Source: Desulfobacteraceae bacterium
Lineage (GTDB): Bacteria > Desulfobacterota > Desulfobacteria > Desulfobacterales > Desulfobacteraceae
DNA length: 38,786 bases
Assembly (NCBI GenBank): GCA_024226935.1
Contig: JAAELK010000573.1
Coordinates: 1 to 38,786 of the forward strand
Direction: 5' to 3'
In this document: positions 16,481 to 24,382 of the stretch, piece by piece
How the letters are laid out: each line of letters starts with the position of its first letter
How positions within the stretch are numbered: the first letter of the stretch is position 1
Translations under genes and position numbers: made by a program
Notes under the pieces: generated by a model
What the model was told of the DNA's origin: nothing
Seen by the model: the letters and a program-made list of their open reading frames with translations, nothing else
The model's database searches: none

Positions 16481-17521
16481 CTATTTACTGCTTCCACTAA
16501 AAACGCCACCCTTGATAAGACAAGCCATAACATAATGATGATCATTATTAAGTTTTTTCTGACAATCATCAATTAAACTATCCAGGTTTAATAAATGAGA
16601 ATATAAATCTGATTTGTTTTTACTCGGCAATCTCGTGGCTACTGAAAATTGTTGAATAACGCCGTATGGCTCAATAGGTGCTGGAAAAATCGAAGGGTCC
16701 GGATTATCATCAATAAGAGGATACCAAGAATCAATAGTCCGAATTGCATTACCAATTTTCTGGCTATGCATCTGAGCTTGTTTGCCTTTTTCATGGTCAA
16801 CATAAGCAAGAAATTTACCTTTTTTATTCTCAATAAAATCTTGCGATGGATAAATTTCCTGTCCAGAACCAATATTTCCGGACCCAGTTACATTAATTGT
16901 AAAAGATTCAGCATCTCCAGCAAGTGCTTTCGCAATTTTTCCGGTAATCAAATCAAAGTTTTTTTGTTCTGTTTTCCTGACAGCACTCTGAAGATCATTG
17001 GAAGGCATAAATATAAATTCTTTATCATCAAAAACAATCTTAACAGACTTTTCGATTGATACTCGGTTTCTCCAAAACCATCTGGCGTTGATAATATTTT
17101 TCAAATATAACTCTGCCAAGATTGTAAATCCTTTTTTCTTTTTATAAACAGAGAAAAAATCCGTAAGTTTTGCCTGGAATCTTTGGACATTACAGGCTCC
17201 AGGAAACGCTGTGTTATTCAAAAATTTCACAGAAAAGTTAAGAAAAAAAGTATCTATATCATTTGGCAGGTAACAAACATCAATAGTTTGAATATTTGCT
17301 CTTTCAGGATCTAATTGTTTTTCAAGATTGTCCTCGCCTTTCTTTTTATGAACATTGCTGTAATTGCTGATTGTACCTCTAACAGTTTGTTGTTGAATCA
17401 ACACAGGCTCTACGTCCTGTCCTCTTAAATATGTAAACAATCCATTAGAAGGCACAATACTACGAGAATAATTCAACATCGAAGGGATTTCCATTTTATC
17501 CTTTTTAATTTTTGTCGCCAT
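16481..17521 (-). CDS. cas7f: Cas7f (Csy3) crRNA backbone subunit
   Basis: 346 residues from the ATG at 17521, which follows AAAGGAATTGTATC. A frame from 17581 would overlap cas5f. Family blocks are LNYSRSIVPSNGLF near the N-terminus, NIINARWFWRNRVS (about residues 145-158), GSGQEIYPSQDFIE, and APIEPYGVIQQF in the C-terminal third. In I-F complexes six copies coat the spacer part of the crRNA and contact the target DNA. The gene is third in the cas8f-cas5f-cas7f run, and its stop is followed by the leader of array 2. Its length is typical and there is no frameshift. Confidence 0.93.
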   Translation of the reverse strand: MATKIKKDKMEIPSMLNYSRSIVPSNGLFTYLRGQDVEPVLIQQQTVRGTISNYSNVHKKKGEDNLEKQLDPERANIQTIDVCYLPNDIDTFFLNFSVKFLNNTAFPGACNVQRFQAKLTDFFSVYKKKKGFTILAELYLKNIINARWFWRNRVSIEKSVKIVFDDKEFIFMPSNDLQSAVRKTEQKNFDLITGKIAKALAGDAESFTINVTGSGNIGSGQEIYPSQDFIENKKGKFLAYVDHEKGKQAQMHSQKIGNAIRTIDSWYPLIDDNPDPSIFPAPIEPYGVIQQFSVATRLPSKNKSDLYSHLLNLDSLIDDCQKKLNNDHHYVMACLIKGGVFSGSSK

Positions 17522-17552
17522 GATACAATTCCTTTTTTTGTTTCTGAAGTAG

Positions 17553-18428
17553 TTATGTTGTAGTTGTATAATAAAAACCAAATTCTGAATTGTTTTTATG
17601 TTGCCAAAAAATTTTGGAGGGTTCTACCTGATCTATAAAATAATCAGACACTATTCTTTGTATTGGAATAAATTCTCCTATATTAATAATTGGTTCGGCA
17701 TAAATATGAGGTTGTGATCCTCGGACACCTAATCTTTTTTGAGGGGTCTCGATTGCTTGATATCCAACTGCAATTGGAACGATCCAACCAGGTTGTTGAC
17801 GATTCCAGATAGGATTACCTGATTTTTGCTCGACTTTATAAATAATTAAAGCATTCAAAAGTTCATCCAGCGAATCTTGATTATCATTATCATCTATATC
17901 AGCTAACAAATCTGTTCGCTCGACCAAAAAATATCCTTGTGAAATAGTTTCAAGGTAATCCCACAATTCTTGTTCATCAAGAAAATATTCTGCTTCATTC
18001 GTCGGCCAGCAAGTCCCTCCGCATAACGGGAAATCATTAAGAAAGATATGAGCATACTCGCCCACAATTTCTGGCAAATTTTCTGCCGGATCTCCCTGGA
18101 TAGTTACAGAAAAAATTAAAGAAACTATCATGTCGGCCTTAATTTCTTCTAAGATAGGTGGGGCGATCATTTTGTTTTTTACAAGGCCTTCAGTTTCTCC
18201 TGTACATTTTGGATGACCATCATATAGCTGAAAAGTATGAGAGATAATAGATACGCCATTCACGGTTATCCGGTTATCCGGAAAAAGTTCATTAACTTTC
18301 CGTTCGAAAAGATGACCATACCCAGTAAATGATGTAATTGCCGGGAACCCAGTAATATATTGATTTGCCTCAGCATTGAGCCCTTCTACTCGGACATCTT
18401 TAAATAAAATATATCCATTTGGAATCAT
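17553..18428 (-). CDS. cas5f: Cas5f (Csy2) crRNA 5'-handle subunit
   Basis: 291 residues. It begins MIPNGYILFKDVRVEGLNAE and has ITGFPAITSFTGYGHLFERK and VNGVSIISHTFQLYDG, which match the RAMP core of Csy2. The C-terminal part has GWIVPIAVGYQAIETP and EPIINIGEF, also typical. It binds the 5' handle together with Cas8f. The start is 2 bp after the cas8f stop, with AAAGGA upstream. It is a separate gene, unlike Tn7-linked I-F3 systems, where Cas8 and Cas5 are fused. Length is slightly below the P. aeruginosa protein. Confidence 0.9.
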   Translation of the reverse strand: MIPNGYILFKDVRVEGLNAEANQYITGFPAITSFTGYGHLFERKVNELFPDNRITVNGVSIISHTFQLYDGHPKCTGETEGLVKNKMIAPPILEEIKADMIVSLIFSVTIQGDPAENLPEIVGEYAHIFLNDFPLCGGTCWPTNEAEYFLDEQELWDYLETISQGYFLVERTDLLADIDDNDNQDSLDELLNALIIYKVEQKSGNPIWNRQQPGWIVPIAVGYQAIETPQKRLGVRGSQPHIYAEPIINIGEFIPIQRIVSDYFIDQVEPSKIFWQHKNNSEFGFYYTTTT

Positions 18429-18430
18429 AA

Positions 18431-19696
18431 TTAGAATCCTTTCCTAAAAACGGTTTTAAAAATTTCTCTAAACTCTTTTTCAACCGAGTCATTAAGTATT
18501 TTTTCATGATGCCGTCTGATGTTACTCATATTTGTATCCAGCAAAGTTTCTATTTCCAAAGAGCTTATGTTTTTACCGTTCCTGTATTTAGCATCTATTA
18601 ATTTATGTTCAACATCAGAAATGAAATCAAACACCATCTCTGGGCGCTTTATTGAAAACAAATTCCGGGCCAGATAACGAGCATCAAAAAGAATAAAATT
18701 CACAATTTTCCGGATTTCTCGATTTTTTTTTGCCCGGATTTTTCGGTTGTTTGATTGACTTTTTTCAATCTTTTTGAAAACCTCAAAATCCATTTGTTCA
18801 ACCCATACAGATGGAAAAAGAGTTTTATTGGCAGGCAAATACAAAAGGATTCTCTTTAAAATATTCAGCGGTGCTTTTTTCCCGGGGGGCAAGGCCAACA
18901 AATGCTTGTGCCTACCGCCAAGTTCGCTATTGAGCAATCCTGAATTAATTGGGTTTGCCCCAGCTACAACCGTATTGCGAAAAGCTACAAATTGATTTGA
19001 ATTACTCACAACTTTTCCAATTCGACGATGAAATTCATCGCTGAGCCCCGAATGCTGCACCGGAGTAATGACAACATATTTATCATTGTCGCATGGAAAG
19101 AAAATTTGTTTAGAAAAACGGTGAACAGCATCTTTGTTGGGGTTTTCCATATTATTTTGAATAGCCTGTCCAATTTCTTTGGCAATCTTTTCAGGCAAAC
19201 CCATCTCAATTAAAGTTTGCCGAACAAGCGAATCTGTTTTAAATTCAACACCGATACATATGAATTTTTCTTCCAAGATAAATTGATGGGATAAAATCTT
19301 TTGGGCAAACGATATACTTGAGTTTTCCACAGAACCGTATTTTTTGGTCATCATAACTGTTCTGGAAGACACAAACGGTTGAACATCTTTATTTTTGATC
19401 GTCCTAAAAAGAGGCTTGCCGCCGTTATTGGCATTCGGAATTTTTGTATTGAATTCATGAAGCCCTTTTTTAGCCACTGTTAAAAAACCTTTATGTTTCA
19501 AAGGATCAGATAGCAATGCTTCAGTGTTAGCAGAGCCTTTAATACATAGACCTAAATATTTTTTTAACTCTTTTTTTGTTATTTCGATTACCGATTCTTG
19601 TCGAAAAGCGCAAATCTTTTTGTAGATAAATTCAGTCCATTGCTTCTCTGAATCTGTTTCTTGATCTGCTATTTTTAATAGATCTTTAAATTTCAT
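18431..19696 (-). CDS. cas8f: Cas8f (Csy1) large subunit
   Basis: 421 residues from the ATG at 19696, 7 bases after GGAG. The ATG at 19702 is too close to that site. The block ANPINSGLLNSELGGRHKHL LALPP (split here for length, about residues 250-275) corresponds to the conserved GG...NPQN...LN...GG...LPP segment of Csy1. The length is near that of P. aeruginosa Csy1 (434). The C-terminal 130 residues are basic and helical, as in the helical bundle that recruits Cas2-3 in canonical I-F. There are almost no cysteines and no HNH motif, so this is not the Cas8-HNH variant. Cas8f recognises the PAM and begins DNA unwinding. Confidence 0.87.
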   Translation of the reverse strand: MKFKDLLKIADQETDSEKQWTEFIYKKICAFRQESVIEITKKELKKYLGLCIKGSANTEALLSDPLKHKGFLTVAKKGLHEFNTKIPNANNGGKPLFRTIKNKDVQPFVSSRTVMMTKKYGSVENSSISFAQKILSHQFILEEKFICIGVEFKTDSLVRQTLIEMGLPEKIAKEIGQAIQNNMENPNKDAVHRFSKQIFFPCDNDKYVVITPVQHSGLSDEFHRRIGKVVSNSNQFVAFRNTVVAGANPINSGLLNSELGGRHKHLLALPPGKKAPLNILKRILLYLPANKTLFPSVWVEQMDFEVFKKIEKSQSNNRKIRAKKNREIRKIVNFILFDARYLARNLFSIKRPEMVFDFISDVEHKLIDAKYRNGKNISSLEIETLLDTNMSNIRRHHEKILNDSVEKEFREIFKTVFRKGF

Positions 19697-19761
19697 TTTC
19701 ATTCTCCATTTTTTTATTAAACAGATCGTTAAGACCCAAAAGCATCCTGCATTATTCTTTT

Positions 19762-19776
19762 AATCTCATAGAGATT
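19762..19776 (-). promoter_or_regulatory. Palindrome upstream of cas8f
   Basis: AATCTC-ATA-GAGATT is a perfect 6-bp inverted repeat in the 108-bp gap between the 187-residue gene and cas8f. It could be an operator or an mRNA hairpin that sets cas expression apart from the par genes. No strong -35/-10 pair is visible. Confidence 0.35.
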
Positions 19777-19804
19777 CACAATATGAAAAACAATCCCTCT
19801 CCCC

Positions 19805-20368
19805 CTATGATTGATTCTTTCCCGGATATGCAAGAGAGCCTGCTTGAAGCAAAGCGGTGTATGCAAGAAGATATTTCTTGGGATAGCCATGATACAAATC
19901 GAATAGAGATGCAATAAAATTCATCCAATCTTCGATAGTACCGAACTTGGGCTCCCAATAGTGTTCTCTATCTTTCGAAAAATTGGGCTCAAAATCTTTT
20001 GCTTGGCTTTTAACAAACATTCTTAAGAGATAAGTGCTTTTGTCACACACGCACCCATATCCTTCAAACTGATCAATAATCTTGTTCAGATGTTGGTCAT
20101 AAAACTGCCAATTGACAACGACACTACATGCCATTGATGTGGCGGTTTCCCCGAACTTGATTTTCATGGCAGATTTAATCAATTCTTTAACCGGATAGAC
20201 AAGAAGCAATTCAATATTGCTGACATCATCCAGGACAACACCATTCCGATCTGTCAGGTATTGGAACAAAGCCGGATTCTCATTTATAATGTCCTGATCA
20301 AAACAATCAAGCAAAGTTGTTATTACCTGGGAAAAGGACTCTTTTGTGATCTGTTCTTTTGTATCCAT
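19805..20368 (-). CDS. Unrecognised 187-aa protein between the par genes and cas8f
   Basis: ATG preceded by AAAGGAAATTCG. The product is soluble and acidic, mostly helical, with four cysteines, and has no nuclease, helicase, zinc-finger or HTH motif that I can see. The C-terminal half (HYWEPKFGTIEDWMNFIASLF...) is rich in aromatic residues. It lies 70 bp after the ParB-like gene and 108 bp before cas8f on the same strand, so it could belong to either system. It is not TniQ (no zinc fingers), Cas1 or Cas3. It could be a plasmid maintenance factor or a new accessory of this CRISPR locus. I do not assign a function. Confidence 0.75.
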   Translation of the reverse strand: MDTKEQITKESFSQVITTLLDCFDQDIINENPALFQYLTDRNGVVLDDVSNIELLLVYPVKELIKSAMKIKFGETATSMACSVVVNWQFYDQHLNKIIDQFEGYGCVCDKSTYLLRMFVKSQAKDFEPNFSKDREHYWEPKFGTIEDWMNFIASLFDLYHGYPKKYLLAYTALLQAGSLAYPGKNQS

Positions 20369-20438
20369 CGAATTTCCTTTGTTTTAGTATAACGTGGGAT
20401 AGCACAAAAATTCAATTTCCTCTGCACACACTGTCAAA

Positions 20439-20855
20439 TTAAACAATATCCTTAAATTTTTTCAATGCTGCACCATAGATTTTTTCCTGCTGTTCTTGAG
20501 ATTTACTGAAAAAATCATTTAGCAAAACTCGCATAAATCTGTTTTTATTCTTTTCTTTAGGTCGAACACGAAGCATGAAATAATCAATTGTATCCGTCAA
20601 TTTTTCTGTAAAATAAAAAAAGTGTCGTTCTGAATGTTCAATTTTTACGACTTGTTGCTCTATTTCGGCTTTGCGGTTTTGCGGTTTTGCGCTTTTCCCA
20701 AATTCTGAACTTACTGACTCGTTTGGCCTGTTTTCTTCTAAATCTTCAGGATCATCGCCAGATAACAAAGCTTTCATTGAGACCCCACCACTTAACTGGT
20801 CCTTTGCCTTTTCTCCGAACCCAGGTCTTTTTTTTTTCTTATTTTGATCCGTCAT
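20439..20855 (-). CDS. Small ParB-like centromere-binding protein (tentative)
   Basis: 138 residues, start overlapping the end of parA by operon spacing of 1 bp (GGAATAATATG). The N-terminus is basic and unstructured (MTDQNKKKKRPGFGEKAKDQ), as in ParA-activating tails. The C-terminal 65 residues, from RHFFYFTEKLTDTIDYFML, have the strand-helix-helix pattern of a ribbon-helix-helix protein. Partners of plasmid ParA proteins are often small RHH proteins like ParG. I infer that it binds the 8-bp repeats upstream of parA. Confidence 0.65.
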   Translation of the reverse strand: MTDQNKKKKRPGFGEKAKDQLSGGVSMKALLSGDDPEDLEENRPNESVSSEFGKSAKPQNRKAEIEQQVVKIEHSERHFFYFTEKLTDTIDYFMLRVRPKEKNKNRFMRVLLNDFFSKSQEQQEKIYGAALKKFKDIV

Positions 20856-20856
20856 A

Positions 20857-21624
20857 TTATTCCACCCTTCTTAAAAATTCACGAATAAACCCATTAAACT
20901 GTTTTGTCTGTTTAGTATCAGGAGCATATTCCATAACCGACTCCCCATAATATGGACTTTCTTCTAATTTGGTACCCTTACTGATAGAAAATTCAAAAAC
21001 CATATCATTGTATTGAGATTTGAGCTCTTTTTCCAAATCTTTGTGAATATTTGTTTTTTCAACGAGATTCATCACTATTCCAGCTATCTTGAGAGATCTG
21101 TTAAAATTATGTTTTTTTAACATTACTATATTTTTGAATAATGACACCAACCCTTGAATTGCAAAAGGCGCAGGTTTTGTCGGCACTAATACAAAGTCAG
21201 CTGCAATTAAGGCCGCTACATTCAATGGCCCAAAGCTAGGAAGACAATCTATAATGATATAATCATAATTATCAGCAATATTTTCACTGTTATCGTCACC
21301 CGTCAGGTACGTTTTAATTAACAATGGCAAATACATGTTAACATTATCAGCGACCTCGGCAAGCTTAATAGTTGCCCCGATTAAATCAAGATTATTTGTG
21401 ATTTTTTGAGGCTTAAAATCAAATTGCTCTTTAAAAATATTCAAAATGTCGGCTTCAAGATCTTCAGGTTTTTCTAAAATAGAAGTGGTTAAATTCCCCT
21501 GTGGGTCATTATCAATCGCCAGTACATTATATCCTCTACTTGCAAGGCCTTTCGCTAAATTAAAGGTGATCGTTGTTTTACCAACGCCGCCTTTTTGGTT
21601 TGTTATTGCTATAATTTTTGCCAC
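20857..21624 (-). CDS. parA: ParA-type partition ATPase 1
   Basis: 255 residues. The deviant Walker A is at residues 10-18 (QKGGVGKTT), Walker A' at LAIDNDPQGNLT, and Walker B at YDYIIIDCLPS. It has no N-terminal HTH, so autoregulation probably comes from its partner (type Ib ParA). The start is GTG at 21624, with AAGGAGG five bases upstream. It positions plasmid copies by dynamic ATP-dependent binding to the nucleoid. Eleven 8-bp direct repeats directly upstream are the likely centromere. It leads the minus-strand run that continues into the cas genes. Confidence 0.93.
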   Translation of the reverse strand: MAKIIAITNQKGGVGKTTITFNLAKGLASRGYNVLAIDNDPQGNLTTSILEKPEDLEADILNIFKEQFDFKPQKITNNLDLIGATIKLAEVADNVNMYLPLLIKTYLTGDDNSENIADNYDYIIIDCLPSFGPLNVAALIAADFVLVPTKPAPFAIQGLVSLFKNIVMLKKHNFNRSLKIAGIVMNLVEKTNIHKDLEKELKSQYNDMVFEFSISKGTKLEESPYYGESVMEYAPDTKQTKQFNGFIREFLRRVE

Positions 21625-21646
21625 GGTGCCTCCTTTTTAATTGTAA

Positions 21647-21734
21647 GCATAAAAGCATAAAAGCATAAAAGCATAAAAGCATAAAAGCATAAAAGCATAA
21701 AAGCATAAAAGCATAAAAGCATAAAAGCATAAAA
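21647..21734. repeat. Eleven tandem copies of GCATAAAA (candidate centromere)
   Basis: The 8-bp unit GCATAAAA is repeated 11 times without interruption, starting 22 bp upstream of the parA start codon. Tandem short repeats upstream of type Ib par operons serve as parC sites for RHH partner proteins. Iterons of a replication origin are an alternative. Confidence 0.8.
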
Positions 21735-21747
21735 ATAGAATATCTGA

Positions 21748-21897
21748 TTAATATTATTACGTCAATACTGTTTTCCATAAAAACATTATAATATAATAAT
21801 AGTAACCCTGTATTACGATAAAGCAGTTTAATATTATTACGGCTTTATAGCAAATCATTATTATGTTTTAACGGTATTATGTTTTAATATTAAACTG
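21748..21897. repeat. AT-rich region with direct and inverted repeats, possible origin
   Basis: TTAATATTATTACG occurs at 21748-21761 and 21828-21841. CAGTTTAATATTA (21824-21836) is perfectly inverted at 21885-21897. The intergenic region 21625-22072 between divergent parA and the GHKL gene holds these, the 8-bp repeats and the operator at 22001-22039. No open frame is supported. An AT-rich replication origin is plausible but not shown. Confidence 0.5.
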
Positions 21898-22000
21898 TAA
21901 ATACAGTCAGCTTTTCCATAGAGGGCTGTGTTGTAAATTAATACCGTCTTTAATGCTGCCTATGCATATCCTGACCTTTTGCTTACGTGGGGTTTTCACT

Positions 22001-22039
22001 TGTGCTATTTTATAATGTTATTTATAATAAAATAGCACA
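22001..22039 (+). promoter_or_regulatory. Operator/promoter of the GHKL-methyltransferase operon
   Basis: TGTGCTATTTTAT (22001-22013) and ATAAAATAGCACA (22027-22039) form a perfect 13-bp inverted repeat with a 13-bp spacer. TATAAT at 22011-22016 overlaps the left arm and could be the -10. A dimeric repressor bound here would block the promoter. Confidence 0.65.
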
Positions 22040-22072
22040 AAAAAAACAATCGCATTTAAAGGGGGATTTGAA

Positions 22073-22470
22073 GTGACAAAAACAATAAATAAAATTTCTT
22101 TTGACGTTCATCCCAATATTATCCAGGACTTGATACATTCACAAATGGGACGGTTTCAACTGCAATTAGAGAACTTGTCATGAATTCAATTGATGCAGGA
22201 AGTCCTGCGGTTGAAATCATGATAGGAACCAAAACCTTTATTGTTGAGGACCAGGGCAGGGGGTTTCAAAATAAAGAAGAGGTCATGTCTTATTTTAAAA
22301 CATTTGGGGCTCCACACAAAGAAGGACGGTTAAACTATGCAAGGCATATCGTTGCTCATGCTTTCATGGGGCTAAAGAATCCTGAAGAACAAAAAGAACT
22401 GGCAGTATCAATCAATAAAGAGTCTTTTTCATTTTTGATTGATCAAAAAACAAATAGGTTTTCGCGATGA
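22073..22470 (+). pseudogene. GHKL-family ATPase fragment with a frameshift
   Basis: Translation from GTG 22073 (preceded by GGGGGA) gives VTKTINKISFDVHPNIIQDL and stops early. From about 22142 the next frame continues with TNGTVSTAIRELVMNSIDAG, then VEDQGRGF. These are the N-box and DxGxG ATP-binding motifs of MutL/Hsp90-type ATPases. One missing A in the A tract near 22142 would join the halves as SQNGTVSTAIREL. The joined protein has about 133 residues, lacks a clear second glycine-rich lid, and ends with an ATGA overlap with the methyltransferase start. It may be a pseudogene, a sequencing error, or a short ATP-binding partner protein. The internal ATG at 22180 yields 96 residues without the N-box Glu. 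Confidence 0.65.
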
Positions 22471-24041
22471 AAATAAACCAAGTCAGTTATATGAAAGTAG
22501 GGAAGGGCAAAAGTGGTGATAAACGCCTTTGGATGGAAGGCAAACGCATGGCCTTATCAGGATTTGAAAAAGGTAAGGCCTATAAATCCATCCTGGATCT
22601 CCAGTACAAGAGAATAGACTTGGTCTTGGATGAAGGCGGTGACAAGAAAGTTTCCGGCCGGAAACGATATGGTAAAGTGCTGCCAATTATAGATTTATGT
22701 AATTCCACAATCACACAATACATAAAACAAGTTTTAGGAAATGTAGATCGAGTCCGGGTTGTTTTTATGAATCAACGGATCCGGATCTCAATCCACCAGG
22801 ATGATCAAAAAAAATTGGACCGTGAAGAACAAACTCGGGCAAATCTGATCCAGGGGATATTGTCTGAGGCAACACTTTGCGTTGGCGGTGGAATTTCTTC
22901 CTACGCACTCCATAAAGGCTTTAATGAAGCAGGCCTTCATGCGGTATCTGAATTCGTTGTAGATATGGATGGCCGCTACCTACAAAATGCCATAGACAAC
23001 AACCCTTTTATTACTGATGATACAGTAATTTTTGAGGCCACATTGGAAGAAATGGAACCGGTCTTAATTAAGAAAAGCATGAAAGGGAAAAGTCTGGATA
23101 TATTAAATATTTCATTGCCTTGTACCGGTCACTCTAAAGCTGGAAAAGTAAAAAATAAGCTTACACATGCTGAGGAACACACATCTGCCGGCACAGCCAT
23201 TATTGGTTTATTAAACATCATCCAGGCTACCAATCCCTCAAGTATCATTTCTGAAAACGTTCCCCAGTTCAAAAACTCTGCAACAAAAGCAATTTTAGAG
23301 GGTTTTTTGCGCAAATCAGGATATCAGGTATATGAGGCTATCCTTGGCCGTGAATTGGGAGCTTTTGAGGACAGAAACCGGCATATTATAATTGCATTAT
23401 CTTCCGGACTGGCCAAAGACTTCCAACGGGAAGACATTCAACCGTCATCCATTCCACCAGAAACACTTGAAGAGGTCCTGGATGATATCCCGGATGATTC
23501 TCCAATGTGGCAATCATTTGAGTCCCTTGCTAAAAAAGAGCAGCGAGACAAAGAAAACGGCAAAAGTTTTAAACGGCAACTGCTGAACCCCAAAGCCACA
23601 AAAGTGGGTGCAATAGGAAAAGGATACAATAAACGTAGATCAACTGAACCCTTTCTTTTGCACCCCACAGCTCAGGAGAAAAGTCGTCTTTTGACCGTAG
23701 GTGAGCATGCCCGGGTAAAAAATATCCCAGAAGACGCGGTTGCCAACCGGTCAATCACCATGGCACATGAAATACTTGGGCAATCCGTCCTTTTTCCTGT
23801 CTTCAAAAGTCTTGGTAAACTAATCGGTACCCACCTGAGGGATGTAGCACTTGATGAGCCTGAGAATAAAGAGATTATTAATCACTTGCAGGAAATAATT
23901 ATCGAGTCAAAAGACTTTCGAGAGACTCAAATTGAAGAAGGAGATGCCAAATTACTTTTTTTTGAAAACTTGCGAATGGCAGCACAAGAGGTAAGGCAAT
24001 TAAGCCTTTTTGAAAACATGAACGATGGTCTTGGAATGTAA
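22467..24041 (+). CDS. DNA cytosine-C5 methyltransferase, plasmid type
   Basis: 524 residues. An N-terminal extension of about 130 residues precedes the catalytic domain. Motif I is ATLCVGGGISSYALHKGF, motif IV is ISLPCTGHSKAG with the nucleophile Cys219, motif VI is SENVPQF (about 262-268), motif VIII is FEDRNRHIIIAL, and the C-terminal AHEILGQSVLFPVFKSLG resembles motif X. All key residues are present, so it is likely active. No restriction endonuclease is adjacent. I infer an orphan methyltransferase that shields the plasmid from host restriction. It overlaps the GHKL gene by 4 bp, which suggests coupled translation. Confidence 0.87.
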   Translation: MKINQVSYMKVGKGKSGDKRLWMEGKRMALSGFEKGKAYKSILDLQYKRIDLVLDEGGDKKVSGRKRYGKVLPIIDLCNSTITQYIKQVLGNVDRVRVVFMNQRIRISIHQDDQKKLDREEQTRANLIQGILSEATLCVGGGISSYALHKGFNEAGLHAVSEFVVDMDGRYLQNAIDNNPFITDDTVIFEATLEEMEPVLIKKSMKGKSLDILNISLPCTGHSKAGKVKNKLTHAEEHTSAGTAIIGLLNIIQATNPSSIISENVPQFKNSATKAILEGFLRKSGYQVYEAILGRELGAFEDRNRHIIIALSSGLAKDFQREDIQPSSIPPETLEEVLDDIPDDSPMWQSFESLAKKEQRDKENGKSFKRQLLNPKATKVGAIGKGYNKRRSTEPFLLHPTAQEKSRLLTVGEHARVKNIPEDAVANRSITMAHEILGQSVLFPVFKSLGKLIGTHLRDVALDEPENKEIINHLQEIIIESKDFRETQIEEGDAKLLFFENLRMAAQEVRQLSLFENMNDGLGM

Positions 24042-24072
24042 TTTAAGGAATTTTATAAGAATGAAGAAACAT

Positions 24073-24195
24073 TTAACGTAATTCACTTGCCATTTTTTCA
24101 GCGTACCAGAATCGATTAAGGACAGCATGAACATTAGTTATCATTTCAATTTTAGATAAGAACAACTTCTTTCTATCCACAAACCCTTTAATCAT
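24073..24195 (-). CDS. Possible 40-aa small protein
   Basis: Reading MIKGFVDRKKLFLSKIEMIT and onward, with AGGGAAGATAAA before the ATG. It lies alone in the 24042-24382 gap. It is basic, with an aromatic patch (NRFWYAEK) and no known motif. It could be a remnant of a larger gene. The rest of the gap shows no supported feature. Confidence 0.3.
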   Translation of the reverse strand: MIKGFVDRKKLFLSKIEMITNVHAVLNRFWYAEKMASELR

Positions 24196-24382
24196 TTTAT
24201 CTTCCCTATTCTTTTTTTTAAAACTTAGTATCAAATATTCCCGTTATAATCAAGTACCAATAAGGTGGCTCCGCCATAATACAAACACTTTCTTCGTTCC
24301 ATTATCCGCCTTCAGAAGTGATCAGTTTTTTAAAACGTATTTTCCTGGTGTGGTAATTTAAATTAATCCCCCAAAAGACCTA

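Noticed and set aside
18431-19696. Cas8-HNH variant that would supply its own nuclease
   Set aside because: No HNH or zinc-binding cysteine pattern is present, and the length fits ordinary Cas8f.
19805-20368. TniQ or another Tn7 component next to cas8f
   Set aside because: The protein is shorter, lacks the zinc fingers, and no tnsABC or transposon ends are seen.
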